NCBI RefSeq assembly: GCF_007679495.1
Contig: NZ_VEGP01000038.1
Location: 1 to 51,999 of the forward strand
From: Paenibacillus sp. 32O-W
GTDB taxonomy: Bacteria > Bacillota > Bacilli > Paenibacillales > NBRC-103111
Reading direction: 5' to 3'
DNA: 51,999 bases
Shown: piece by piece, positions 8,918-17,120 of the stretch
How the letters are laid out: each line of letters opens with the position of its first letter
How positions within the stretch are numbered: position 1 is the stretch's first letter
Notes under the pieces: generated by a model
The model's database searches: none
What the model was told of the DNA's origin: nothing
The model's input: only the letters and a program-made list of their open reading frames with translations
Made by a program: the position numbers and the translations under genes

Positions 8918-9547
8918 ATGGTTGATGGTATTATATTTGATCTGGATGGGACTCTATGGGACACCACTCATATAGGGGCCAAGATTTGGTCGGAGGTTGC
9001 AGCTAAATATAAGGTTGTAGAACCGGTAACCGCCGAAAAACTTAAAGGCTTGTATGGATTGCCTACGGAAATCATTGCAAGAACACTGTTTCCATCCGCT
9101 CCGGAAGAAGTAGCTCTCGCCATTATGACGGAAAGCTGCGCAAATCAATGTCCCTATCTTGAGAAAGATGGCGGAATTCTTTTTCCAAAGCTGGTTGAAA
9201 CGCTGGATGAACTTAAGAAAAGCTATCGGCTTTTTATAGTAAGTAATTGTCAGGAGGGGTATATACAAAGCTTTATAGCAGGAAACCGATTGGAAGGTTA
9301 CTTTGAAGATTTTGAATATCCGGGACGAACGGGCTTATCCAAAGCAGAAAATATCCGCCTGATCATAGATCGTAATTCTCTTAAGAATGCTATCTATGTA
9401 GGCGATACGTCAGGGGACGCTTCGGCTTCCAAGGAAGCGGGGATTCCCTTTGTGTATGCAAGATACGGCTTTGGAAGTGCCGAACATTTCGATGCAGCCA
9501 TCGATTCTTTGGACGAGCTGCCGAAATTATCGCTTTTGAATCCATGA
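8918..9547 (+). CDS. HAD-superfamily phosphatase (phosphoglycolate phosphatase-like)
   Basis: A 209-residue HAD hydrolase. Motif I DLDGT contains nucleophile Asp8 and acid/base Asp10. An alpha-helical cap follows, then motif II in IVSNC, a conserved lysine region (GLSKAEN) and motif IV GDTSGD. The small helical cap predicts hydrolysis of a small phosphate ester such as a sugar phosphate. It lies 45 nt after the SDR gene and ahead of the transporter promoter. A housekeeping role in removing dead-end sugar phosphates, or a pathway step converting a sugar phosphate to free sugar, are both possible. Confidence 0.8.
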   Translation: MVDGIIFDLDGTLWDTTHIGAKIWSEVAAKYKVVEPVTAEKLKGLYGLPTEIIARTLFPSAPEEVALAIMTESCANQCPYLEKDGGILFPKLVETLDELKKSYRLFIVSNCQEGYIQSFIAGNRLEGYFEDFEYPGRTGLSKAENIRLIIDRNSLKNAIYVGDTSGDASASKEAGIPFVYARYGFGSAEHFDAAIDSLDELPKLSLLNP

Positions 9548-9574
9548 CGATCAAAATTTAATAAAATATTTAGG

Positions 9575-9630
9575 TTGAAACCGCTAACAGCTTATTGTAT
9601 ACTAACTATGTAATATTGTAATGTCATAAC
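9575..9630 (+). promoter_or_regulatory. SigA promoter with candidate GntR operator ahead of the ABC importer
   Basis: TTGAAA (9575-9580) and TATACT (9598-9603) are separated by exactly 17 bp. The palindromic GTAATGTCATAAC (9618-9630) follows just downstream, where a bound repressor would block transcription. The same motif occurs near both GntR-associated control regions of the cluster. This is the best-supported internal promoter in the plus-strand operon. Confidence 0.65.
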
Positions 9631-9677
9631 AATACTTTGTATTGAACAACACCATAAGTATTTAGGGGGAAAGATTC

Positions 9678-10745
9678 ATGAAGAAAAAAGGTTTATTTGC
9701 ACTAATCCTAACACTAGTAGTGGCCATGATGGTGGTTGGATGCAGTTCTTCCAAGGATACTTCCGGGAATGACTCCGGCGGGAAGAAAATCAAGGTTGGC
9801 TTTGCAATCAAGACTCAGGATTCTCCATACTTTGTATCGCTGGTTAAAGCGGTTCAAGAAAGCGCTAAAGCAGAAGGCTGGGACATCACTGTTCTGGATG
9901 CCAACGGAAACACTTCCAAAGAAGCTGAAAATATGGAAACCTTCATTGCTCAAGGAATGGATTTGATTTTCCTCGACAGCGTTGAGCCGGATGCGGCCGT
10001 TCCTAGCATTAACAAAGCTGCAGAAGCCGGAATCGGAGTCATTAACCTGGACAGCGGTGTTGGTGAAGGGGCTAAAGACATTACAACGGTTTATTCCGAC
10101 AACAAGCAAAACGGCCGATTGGTTGGTTTAGCATATGCGAAAAAAATAGGTGATCAAGAAATCAAAGCGATCATTCTGAGCGGTGCGAAGGGGAACGTAG
10201 CCGGTGCCGAAAGAAGAACAGGTCTCTTCGCAGGAATTATTGAAGGAAAAACCGGCGTTTCGGAAGAGAAAGCTTGGGAATTGGCAGAAGCCTTCGATAG
10301 CGAATTGCTCTCCAAAGGTAAGGCAACCAATGCTGAAGCCAAGTTCACCGTTGCTGGACAAGGCTGGGGCGCTTGGACTGAGGAACAAGGTCTTACGGCT
10401 GCAGAGGATCTGATCACTGCGAACCGCGATTTGACAACGGTATTGGGTGAGAACGACCAAATGCTGTTCGGCGCGATGACAGCACTTGAGAATGCCGGTA
10501 TCCAAGGTGTCGACATTGTTGCCGCAGCCGACGGAGCCAAAGCAGCGTATGATTTGATCAAAGAAGGAAAATACTTTGCCACTGGTGAGAACAGCCCATA
10601 TAAAGTTGCACAACTGGGTGTGAAAATTGCGAAAGAAATCCTGGTAGATGGCAAAGATATGTGGAGCTACGATGACATTACATTAACCGAGCCGGCTGCC
10701 GTTACGAAAGAAAACGTTGACGAATACTACGAGTTTGGTTTCTAA
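9678..10745 (+). CDS. Sugar ABC transporter substrate-binding lipoprotein (RbsB-like)
   Basis: A 355-residue periplasmic-binding-protein type I receptor. The N-terminus is a lipoprotein signal (basic MKKK, hydrophobic stretch, lipobox VVGC with Cys22), so the mature protein is tethered to the outer membrane face of the cell. The body begins KIKVGFAIKTQDSPYF and contains the LDSVEPDA and NLDS segments typical of ribose/galactose/autoinducer-2-type binders. It is the first gene of an importer with the ATPase at 10907 and the permease at 12404. A terminator-like hairpin after it should raise its dosage relative to those two. The ligand is unknown but probably the pentose, hexose or polyol degraded by this cluster. 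Confidence 0.88.
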   Translation: MKKKGLFALILTLVVAMMVVGCSSSKDTSGNDSGGKKIKVGFAIKTQDSPYFVSLVKAVQESAKAEGWDITVLDANGNTSKEAENMETFIAQGMDLIFLDSVEPDAAVPSINKAAEAGIGVINLDSGVGEGAKDITTVYSDNKQNGRLVGLAYAKKIGDQEIKAIILSGAKGNVAGAERRTGLFAGIIEGKTGVSEEKAWELAEAFDSELLSKGKATNAEAKFTVAGQGWGAWTEEQGLTAAEDLITANRDLTTVLGENDQMLFGAMTALENAGIQGVDIVAAADGAKAAYDLIKEGKYFATGENSPYKVAQLGVKIAKEILVDGKDMWSYDDITLTEPAAVTKENVDEYYEFGF

Positions 10746-10786
10746 GCCAAATTTATTGTGAAAAACTAAAAAGTCAGCTTATGAAG

Positions 10787-10819
10787 AATCCTCCTTTTGA
10801 CGAAAGAGGAGGATTTTTT
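10787..10819 (+). terminator. Attenuator-type terminator between binding-protein and ATPase genes
   Basis: AATCCTCC (10787-10794) pairs with GGAGGATT (10808-10815) and is followed by a run of six T. Because the importer genes continue on the same strand, partial read-through would make binding protein in excess, a common arrangement in ABC importers. Confidence 0.75.
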
Positions 10820-10906
10820 CTTCTTGGACACGGTCGCACATCGAACGAAATACTCCGATAGGACTTTTCCTCATCATAGCTGGTGAAAGAAAGGGGAGAC
10901 CAGAAT

Positions 10907-12397
10907 ATGCAGGATGAATACATCATTCAAATGAATAACATATCGAAACATTTTGGCGGCGTTAAAGCACTGACGGATGTTTCCCTTAAAGTCAAGAAGG
11001 GGGAAATCCATGCTCTAATAGGGGAAAACGGTGCAGGAAAATCCACGTTGATGAAAATTCTGGCCGGTGCCTATCAGAAAGATACTGGCCAGATTTTGAT
11101 CGATGGGGAAGAAGCCAAAATTGCATCGCCCAAAAGCATGATTAGTCTTGGAGTCTCCGTTATTTACCAGGAATTCATGCTGGCGCCCGATTTAACCGTG
11201 GCGGAGAACATTTTTATCGACAGACTGGCCGAGTCCGGAATGTTTATCAATTGGAAGGACCTGAAAAAGAGGGCCAAGGAGCAATTAGTGAAGCTGGGCT
11301 TCGAGGATATTGACCCGGAGGCCAAGGTAGGCAGCTTGAGTGTTGCTTATCAACAAATCGTTGAGATTGCCAAATGTTTGGCGAGAAACTCCAAGGTCTT
11401 GGTTTTTGATGAGCCGACGGCTGTGTTAACCTTCTCCGAGACCCGAAAATTACTTTCGATTATTCGTAATCTGAAAGAAAACGGTGTCAGTATCATTTAT
11501 ATTTCCCACCGTCTTGAAGAGTTGTTAGAAATAAGTGATCATATCACCGTACTGAAGGATGGAGGATATGTAGGCACGGTTCCTACTTCATCTATCAACA
11601 AGGAAGAATTGGTCGAAATGATGGTAGGCCGGGAGATTACCCAATTGTTCCCGGAACGGAACGCGGAAATAGGCGAAGAGATACTTAGGGTTGAAAACTT
11701 GAACGCAGGGGATATGGTGAAAGATGTAAGCTTTACGGTTAGAAGCGGTGAAGTGGTAGGATTTAGCGGATTAGTAGGATCAGGAAGAACCGAAGCAATG
11801 CGTGCTATTTTTGGAGCGGATAAGAAGAAATCAGGAAAAGTCATCTTTTTTGGAAAAGAAGTTAACTTTAAAGATCCGAAAGAAGCCATTAATAACGGAT
11901 TTGGACTTCTCCCCGAGGATAGAAAAAAACAGGGCTTGTTGTTGGAGCAATCTATCAGGATAAACACAACACTAGCGTCCATGTTCAAAATACAAAAAGC
12001 CGGTATTATCAACCATAAAAAAGAGAAAGCATATGTAAAGGACTTATTGGCCAGCATTGCCACAAAGTACGGGTCGATGGAGGATAATGCCAACAGCCTA
12101 AGCGGGGGGAATCAGCAGAAGATTGCCCTGGCCAAATGGTTATCCGCGGACTGCAAATGTGTTGTTTTTGATGAGCCTACGCGAGGTGTTGACGTAGGTG
12201 CGAAGACCGAAATTTACAAGATCATAAACAAGCTTGCAGAAGAAGGTGTCGGCGTGATTGTCATCTCTTCGGAAATGGCTGAAATCATTGGCTTGTGCGA
12301 CCGGGCCCTTGTGATGCGGCAAGGCTCTGTCGTTGGAGAAGTCGGTAAATCGGAACTGACGGAAAACAATCTTATCAAACTGGCAATGGGGGTATAG
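10907..12397 (+). CDS. Sugar ABC transporter ATPase (RbsA/MglA-like, two NBDs)
   Basis: A tandem ATPase of 496 residues powering carbohydrate uptake. NBD1 has Walker A GENGAGKST and Walker B VFDEPTAVL. NBD2 has the degenerate Walker A GLVGSGRTE, the signature LSGGNQQK and Walker B VFDEPTRGVD. This asymmetry is typical of the CUT2 family. AAGGGGAG (10891-10898) lies 8 nt before the ATG at 10907; the in-frame GTG at 10883 overlaps no ribosome-binding site and is less likely. The gene ends 6 nt before the permease. It should form a complex with that permease and the lipoprotein receptor. Confidence 0.9.
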   Translation: MQDEYIIQMNNISKHFGGVKALTDVSLKVKKGEIHALIGENGAGKSTLMKILAGAYQKDTGQILIDGEEAKIASPKSMISLGVSVIYQEFMLAPDLTVAENIFIDRLAESGMFINWKDLKKRAKEQLVKLGFEDIDPEAKVGSLSVAYQQIVEIAKCLARNSKVLVFDEPTAVLTFSETRKLLSIIRNLKENGVSIIYISHRLEELLEISDHITVLKDGGYVGTVPTSSINKEELVEMMVGREITQLFPERNAEIGEEILRVENLNAGDMVKDVSFTVRSGEVVGFSGLVGSGRTEAMRAIFGADKKKSGKVIFFGKEVNFKDPKEAINNGFGLLPEDRKKQGLLLEQSIRINTTLASMFKIQKAGIINHKKEKAYVKDLLASIATKYGSMEDNANSLSGGNQQKIALAKWLSADCKCVVFDEPTRGVDVGAKTEIYKIINKLAEEGVGVIVISSEMAEIIGLCDRALVMRQGSVVGEVGKSELTENNLIKLAMGV

Positions 12398-12403
12398 GAC
12401 ATC

Positions 12404-13363
12404 ATGACTAGTGCTGCAAAGAGATTTAATTTAAAGCAATTTATCATAGATAATAATACGTATATTATATTAGCCATTTTAATTATTATCAGTGCATTAC
12501 TTTCAGATACTTTCTTCACATCTATGAATATACGTAACATCCTTCTTCAACAGGCAGGACCCATTCTGGTTGCGGTTGGGATGCTTTTCGTCATCCTGAC
12601 GGGCGGAATTGATTTGTCCGTCGGTTCGGTCATGGCCGTCGGAGCAACCGTCTCTGCTATTTTGATCAGTGATTTTGGAATGAACTATGCTCCTGCCATG
12701 GTGCTGGCTGTACTTATCGGAATGGTATTCGGAATTTTCACGGGCGCATTAGTGGCCTATGCGGGTATACAAGGCTTTGTGGCGTCATTGGCGACGATGA
12801 CTATAGCAAGAGGGGTTTCCTTCGTCATAACCGAGGGCAAACCGGTTAAATTGGCGCCGGGAACGTTGGATACGATTGTTAGCAAAACTTACATGTTTCC
12901 AATAATTATCATTGCGATTGTATTGATCATTGTTTGCGCTTTAGTCCAAAAATATACGGCTTGGGGCCGGATTGTTATTGCTATCGGAAGTAACCAAACG
13001 GCAGTGCAGCTTGCCGGTATCCGAACCAAAAGATATGTCATGTCCACTTATGCCGTATCTGCTGCGTTGGCCGCATTAGCGGGCGTATTTATCGCGGCAA
13101 GATCTTCAACCGGTAGCGCGACCGTTGGAATGGGACAAGAGCTCGATGCCATTGCTGCCTGTGTTATCGGGGGAGCAAGCCTTGCAGGGGGTAAGGGCTT
13201 TGTCGTTAAAGCCGTTGCGGGCGGACTGATTCTGGGAATCATCGGAAACATTATGAATCTGATGGCCGTTCCGTCGTATCCGCAGGATATTATTAAAGGT
13301 TTCATTATTATTGCTGCCGTGTTCCTGCAAATTCTTACCAACAAATCGGAAAAAACGGTTTAA
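12404..13363 (+). CDS. Sugar ABC transporter permease (RbsC-like)
   Basis: A 319-residue integral membrane protein of the CUT2 permease family. It has several hydrophobic segments, the LTGGIDLSVGSVMA motif near residue 65 and the EAA-like loop ELDAIAACVIGGASLAGGKG near residue 245. It forms the transmembrane channel for the sugar delivered by the lipoprotein at 9678 and energised by the ATPase at 10907. The short gap to the ATPase gene indicates translational coupling. No second permease is present, so the transporter is probably a homodimer as in ribose uptake. Confidence 0.9.
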   Translation: MTSAAKRFNLKQFIIDNNTYIILAILIIISALLSDTFFTSMNIRNILLQQAGPILVAVGMLFVILTGGIDLSVGSVMAVGATVSAILISDFGMNYAPAMVLAVLIGMVFGIFTGALVAYAGIQGFVASLATMTIARGVSFVITEGKPVKLAPGTLDTIVSKTYMFPIIIIAIVLIIVCALVQKYTAWGRIVIAIGSNQTAVQLAGIRTKRYVMSTYAVSAALAALAGVFIAARSSTGSATVGMGQELDAIAACVIGGASLAGGKGFVVKAVAGGLILGIIGNIMNLMAVPSYPQDIIKGFIIIAAVFLQILTNKSEKTV

Positions 13364-13400
13364 TCGTTAACTAATCTTGAATTTTGAAAGGTTGGATTTG

Positions 13401-14432
13401 ATGAAAACCTTAGTGGTGGATTCTACTGGTCAGCTGCAAGTTAAAGAAATACCAGTCCCGAAATACAACTCCAAACAAGCGCTGGTTAAAATGATAAGCT
13501 GCGGAATTTGCGGCACGGATTCTACCCTTATAAAATTCGGCTTCAAAGGATTTCCGAAGGAAAAATACCCTCTCATGCTCGGGCATGAGGGGGTAGGCCG
13601 GGTGGTTGAAGTAGGTTCTGAAGTAACGAGCTTCAAAGTTGGAGATGTTGTATTGCTGCCGTTTAATGATCCGGACGAAGAGCTTTACGGCTCATTAGGC
13701 TCGGCTTGGGGCGCCTTCAGCGAATATGGCGTAGTTAACGATAAGGCGGCCTATCCGGAGGGAGAAGTTCCCGAAGTCGCCTATGCCCAGCAGATTGTCC
13801 CCGAGGATATTGATCCGGTAGATGCGGCGATGCTTGTCACCCTGCGGGAAGTATTCAGCAACATTAAATATTTCGGAGTGGGAGAGAACGATAATATCGT
13901 AGTGTTCGGCAGTGGTCCTGTGGCGGTCACTTTCATCAAGCTGATGAGCTTGATGGGAATCAAGTCGATTATCGGAATTGCCAGAAGCGAAGCCAAGAAA
14001 AATCTTCTTCTGGAAAATGGGGCAACGATTGCATTGAACAGCAAGGAATGTGACGTTACTCAAGAGATCCGAAAGCTATATCCGGATGGCGTTAAATATG
14101 TTTTGGATGCGGTCGGGTCTACGGATATTATGAATCATGCGATGGAATTGATTGCGGATCGGGGAGAAATTCTGTGTTATGGTGTCCCGAGAAACAATCA
14201 AATGCAGCTCGATTGGAGTAAGGCTCCCTATAACTGGAAAATTAATTTTCAGCAAATGCCGTCCAAGCTTGAGGAGGCGGAAGCCTACGATCAGATTTTA
14301 GAATGGATAAGAGCAGGCAAGCTTAACCTGAAGGATTTTATTTCGGATTACTTCAAGTTTGAAAACATTGTGGAGGCTTTTGAGAAGTATAACAACCATC
14401 AGATTCCCAAGAAAGCTATCATTACTTATTAA
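13401..14432 (+). CDS. Zinc-type alcohol dehydrogenase lacking the structural zinc cysteines
   Basis: A medium-chain dehydrogenase of 343 residues from the ATG at 13401, which has AAGG 9 nt upstream. Catalytic zinc ligands Cys37 (GICGTD), His62 and Glu63 (LGHEG) are present. The Rossmann motif is GSGPVA near residue 178. Unlike the dehydrogenases at 6934 and 14483, the region after residue 85 (LLPFNDPDEELYG) has no cysteine quartet, so the structural zinc lobe is absent. It probably oxidises a polyol, sugar or sugar acid with a nicotinamide cofactor. It belongs to the same operon, between the importer and another dehydrogenase. Confidence 0.8.
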   Translation: MKTLVVDSTGQLQVKEIPVPKYNSKQALVKMISCGICGTDSTLIKFGFKGFPKEKYPLMLGHEGVGRVVEVGSEVTSFKVGDVVLLPFNDPDEELYGSLGSAWGAFSEYGVVNDKAAYPEGEVPEVAYAQQIVPEDIDPVDAAMLVTLREVFSNIKYFGVGENDNIVVFGSGPVAVTFIKLMSLMGIKSIIGIARSEAKKNLLLENGATIALNSKECDVTQEIRKLYPDGVKYVLDAVGSTDIMNHAMELIADRGEILCYGVPRNNQMQLDWSKAPYNWKINFQQMPSKLEEAEAYDQILEWIRAGKLNLKDFISDYFKFENIVEAFEKYNNHQIPKKAIITY

Positions 14433-14482
14433 TATTGGAAGATCATAAGACGAATTCCGGAGTGGAGAGAGGAGAAACGAAA

Positions 14483-15502
14483 ATGATCCAAGCCATTATG
14501 ACCGAACCCGGTAAAATAGAGTTTAACAATGTGCCCGTTCCAGAGGTTAAACCGAACCAAATTAAAATTAAAATGAAAAGCATCGGAGTTTGCGGTTCGG
14601 ATATTCATGTCAATCATGGGAAGCATCCCTATACGAGTTACCCGGTCGTTCAAGGGCATGAGGTGTCGGCTGAGGTAGTCGAAGTGGGCTCTGAAGTAAC
14701 GAATGTTAAAGTCGGCGATAAGGTTACGATCCAGCCTCAGGTCGTATGCGGAGAATGTTATCCATGCACCCACGGGCTGTATAATGATTGCGAAGAACTT
14801 AAAGTGATGGGCTTTCAGACAACGGGAATGGCGAGCGAATATTTTGTAGTGGATGCCGACAAAGCACTGGCACTGCCGGCCGATATGAGCTGGGAGCATG
14901 GAGCGTTGATCGAACCGCTTGCGGTTGCTGTGCATGCTGTAAGACGCGCAGGCGATATTGCCGGGAAAAAGATTGTAGTGCTGGGCGGAGGCCCGATCGG
15001 CAATCTGGTCGCTCAGACGGCCAAAGCTATGGGAGCGGCGGATGTCCTTATCTCGGAGCTAAGCCCGTACCGCTTGGAGGTAGCGCAGAAATGCGGAATT
15101 AAAACGATCGATGCCAAGAACGAGAATATATTGGAGTCGATCATAGCGAATTTCGGCAAGGATCGGGCCGATTATATCTTCGAGTGCATCGGCATTAATG
15201 TTACGATCAATCAAGCGATCGAATATGCACGCAAGGGCAGCACGATCGTCGTTGTCGGCGTATTTGGCGATTTGGCAACGGTCAATATGGGATATGTGCA
15301 GGACCATGAATTATCATTGCTTGGCAGCGCCATGTATAGAGAAGAAGATTTTATCAAAGCGATTGAGCTTGTCAATGAAGGCTTGATTGAATTTGATACT
15401 CTGATTACCCATCGGGTGAAATTCAGAGACTATTCCGAAGCATACGACATTATCGATCAGCAGAAAGACAAGGCCATGAAAGTCATGATTGAAATGGAAT
15501 AA
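14483..15502 (+). CDS. Zinc alcohol dehydrogenase, sorbitol/xylitol dehydrogenase-like
   Basis: A 339-residue medium-chain dehydrogenase. Catalytic zinc ligands are Cys37 (GVCGSD), His59 and Glu60 (QGHEV). Structural zinc cysteines are 89, 92, 95 and 103 (VVCGECYPC). The Rossmann motif is GGGPIG. The ATG at 14483 has a GAGAGGAG site, while the longer reading from 14435 begins without one. GutB/xylitol-dehydrogenase-type enzymes oxidise a polyol to a ketose, which would feed the epimerase and kinases of the cluster. It is the last gene of the plus-strand operon and converges on the opposing operon. Confidence 0.84.
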   Translation: MIQAIMTEPGKIEFNNVPVPEVKPNQIKIKMKSIGVCGSDIHVNHGKHPYTSYPVVQGHEVSAEVVEVGSEVTNVKVGDKVTIQPQVVCGECYPCTHGLYNDCEELKVMGFQTTGMASEYFVVDADKALALPADMSWEHGALIEPLAVAVHAVRRAGDIAGKKIVVLGGGPIGNLVAQTAKAMGAADVLISELSPYRLEVAQKCGIKTIDAKNENILESIIANFGKDRADYIFECIGINVTINQAIEYARKGSTIVVVGVFGDLATVNMGYVQDHELSLLGSAMYREEDFIKAIELVNEGLIEFDTLITHRVKFRDYSEAYDIIDQQKDKAMKVMIEME

Positions 15503-15532
15503 ACCGTCTCAAAAGGAGTGGAACGCTCCACC

Positions 15533-15716
15533 TTACGAAACACAGGAACGTTATTCGGCCCAAAGAAGCTCCCTACTTTTTCTAACGAAACGGGAAATCG
15601 TTATTCACGAAAATAGTAGGACATCGAGCAATAATTTGCCCAGATAACGATTCTGTGTTTCGTTATATTCGAAATGGTGTCGATTAAGCGGCAATAGCGT
15701 TTCTCAGATTCGTTAG
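15533..15716. repeat. Palindromic intergenic repeat with four copies of a 23-24 nt motif
   Basis: Copies at 15533-15555 and 15582-15605 are direct (ACGAAAC...CGTTATT). Copies at 15644-15666 and 15693-15716 are inverted (AACGATTCTGTGTTTCGTTA). The intervening arms are also partly complementary, so the whole could fold into one long hairpin. It occupies the space between two convergent operons. It resembles the short interspersed palindromes common in Paenibacillus genomes; that comparison is from memory. No gene is seen in 15503-15871. Confidence 0.6.
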
Positions 15717-15737
15717 CGTGACTGAATCCGGACAGAG

Positions 15738-15782
15738 AAAGAGCGAGGTAAGTTGGGGCAAACCCCACTAACCTCGCTCTTT
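15738..15782. terminator. Bidirectional terminator between convergent operons
   Basis: The arms 15738-15758 and 15763-15782 pair almost perfectly (AAAGAGCGAGGT...ACCTCGCTCTTT) around a 4-nt loop, with A-rich and T-rich flanks on either side. It sits between the ends of the plus-strand dehydrogenase operon and the minus-strand KDPG-aldolase operon and can serve both. Confidence 0.8.
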
Positions 15783-15871
15783 GTTGTTGAGACAGCCATG
15801 TCAGAGCAGAAAGTGCCCGATCATTCACATGTAGCGAACGATCGGGCACGATGGAAAGTTAGATGCCAAGC

Positions 15872-16516
15872 TTAGGATGATCTGGCCTCTTTAATTTTTT
15901 CCACGAACTGACGGGCTAAGCTGGTGATCGTCTGATAATCTCCTGTCTTGGAGCTGGCCGTGAGGCTGCCTCCCGAACCGACAGCAACGGCTCCTGCTTG
16001 GATCCAGTCACTGACATTATCCAGGCTCACACCGCCTGTCGGCATAATGTTGGCTTGCGGCAGCGGACCTTTGATCGCTTTGATCATTTTCGGCCCGAAG
16101 GCTTCCCCAGGGAACAGCTTGATAATGTCCGCCCCCAACTCCATAGCTCGTACCACACCTTCGACGGTCATAGCGCCAGGCATACAGGGCACCTGGTAAC
16201 GATTGCACAGTCTAAGGACTTCTTCGCTGAGATAAGGGCTTACTACGTATTCCGCCCCGGAAAGCAGCGCAATCCGAGCCGTCTCGGAGTCTAACACGGT
16301 ACCCGCGCCAATAATGATTTCACTCTTAAATTCTTTAGCCAGTTCTTCAATCACTTGAGTAGCGCCCGGAACGGTATAGGTAATTTCAATCGCCGCGGCG
16401 CCGCCTTTTAAACAAGCCTCGGTAATTTTTTTCGCTTCATCCGCATTTTCCGCCCGGACAACGACGACTAAGCCGGAGTCCGTAATCTTTTTAATGACTT
16501 CCCATTTTTTGCTCAT
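15872..16516 (-). CDS. KDPG/KHG-type aldolase (Eda family)
   Basis: A class I aldolase of 214 residues that cleaves 2-keto-3-deoxy sugar-acid phosphates, or 4-hydroxy-2-oxoglutarate, to pyruvate plus an aldehyde. The Schiff-base lysine is Lys133 in IIKLFPG, the general base is Glu44 in AIEITYT, and the phosphate-binding GAGTVL and PTGGV motifs are in order. The ATG at 16516 follows AGGAG by 8 nt; the ATG at 16540 overlaps the upstream gene end and has no such site. It is last in the minus-strand operon. Its presence argues that the operon ends in a 2-keto-3-deoxy acid. Confidence 0.88.
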   Translation of the reverse strand: MSKKWEVIKKITDSGLVVVVRAENADEAKKITEACLKGGAAAIEITYTVPGATQVIEELAKEFKSEIIIGAGTVLDSETARIALLSGAEYVVSPYLSEEVLRLCNRYQVPCMPGAMTVEGVVRAMELGADIIKLFPGEAFGPKMIKAIKGPLPQANIMPTGGVSLDNVSDWIQAGAVAVGSGGSLTASSKTGDYQTITSLARQFVEKIKEARSS

Positions 16517-16527
16517 CGTCGCTTCTC

Positions 16528-17106
16528 CTACTCTTTCCATTTCGGATTATCGATGATTTCGGGTTTTCCGTCCTTCTCTACGACAAGCTTCCGATACCCT
16601 TTAGTTTCAATCGTTCCATAGTCATGACCGGCATCGGCCCGGTAGGCATAGAACGTCACCAGAGGCTCGTTGCCAAGATTGATGCTGCGATGGGCATAGC
16701 GCGGCGGCACATAAACAGCCTGTCCCGGGGTGAAATATTGGATATCCCAATCTCCTTCCGGATTTTCCATCAGCATGGCGCCATGACCTCTTAAGCAGTA
16801 GTAAACTTCTCCGGTTTCCAGAATGGTATGGAAATGGCCTTTGGTCATGTAATATTCGTTTCCTACTTTGCCGGGGTAGAGAATGCTCGTTCCGAATAAC
16901 AGATTGCCGGGTGTTTCCGGCACATCAAGCTCATAAAATTCATAAACGAGCGGGTCGTTATTTTGTACGGCGGCCTCGAAGGCAGCGTCATCCGCGTACA
17001 TTCCCTTCATTTTGGACAGCGGGCGCTTGGTCGATTCCTTCGTTTGGGACAAACCTGTGATCAGATCGAAGTCAAGGGCAAATGGTTTTACTGTGTTTTC
17101 ACTCAT
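16528..17106 (-). CDS. Cupin-type glucose-6-phosphate isomerase (archaeal PGI family)
   Basis: A 192-residue cupin matching the metal-dependent phosphoglucose isomerase family known from Pyrococcus. The metal site is formed by His91, His93 (KGHFH), Glu100 (GEVYY) and His139 (YAHR). These correspond at a constant offset of three to the Pyrococcus furiosus ligands His88, His90, Glu97 and His136. It should interconvert an aldose phosphate and a ketose phosphate. Here it lies 11 nt ahead of the KDPG aldolase and 14 nt behind a shikimate-dehydrogenase-like gene. Its substrate may therefore be a different sugar phosphate or sugar acid, because ordinary glycolytic PGI is usually encoded elsewhere. 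Confidence 0.8.
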   Translation of the reverse strand: MSENTVKPFALDFDLITGLSQTKESTKRPLSKMKGMYADDAAFEAAVQNNDPLVYEFYELDVPETPGNLLFGTSILYPGKVGNEYYMTKGHFHTILETGEVYYCLRGHGAMLMENPEGDWDIQYFTPGQAVYVPPRYAHRSINLGNEPLVTFYAYRADAGHDYGTIETKGYRKLVVEKDGKPEIIDNPKWKE

Positions 17107-17120
17107 GCTGCAGTCTCTCC

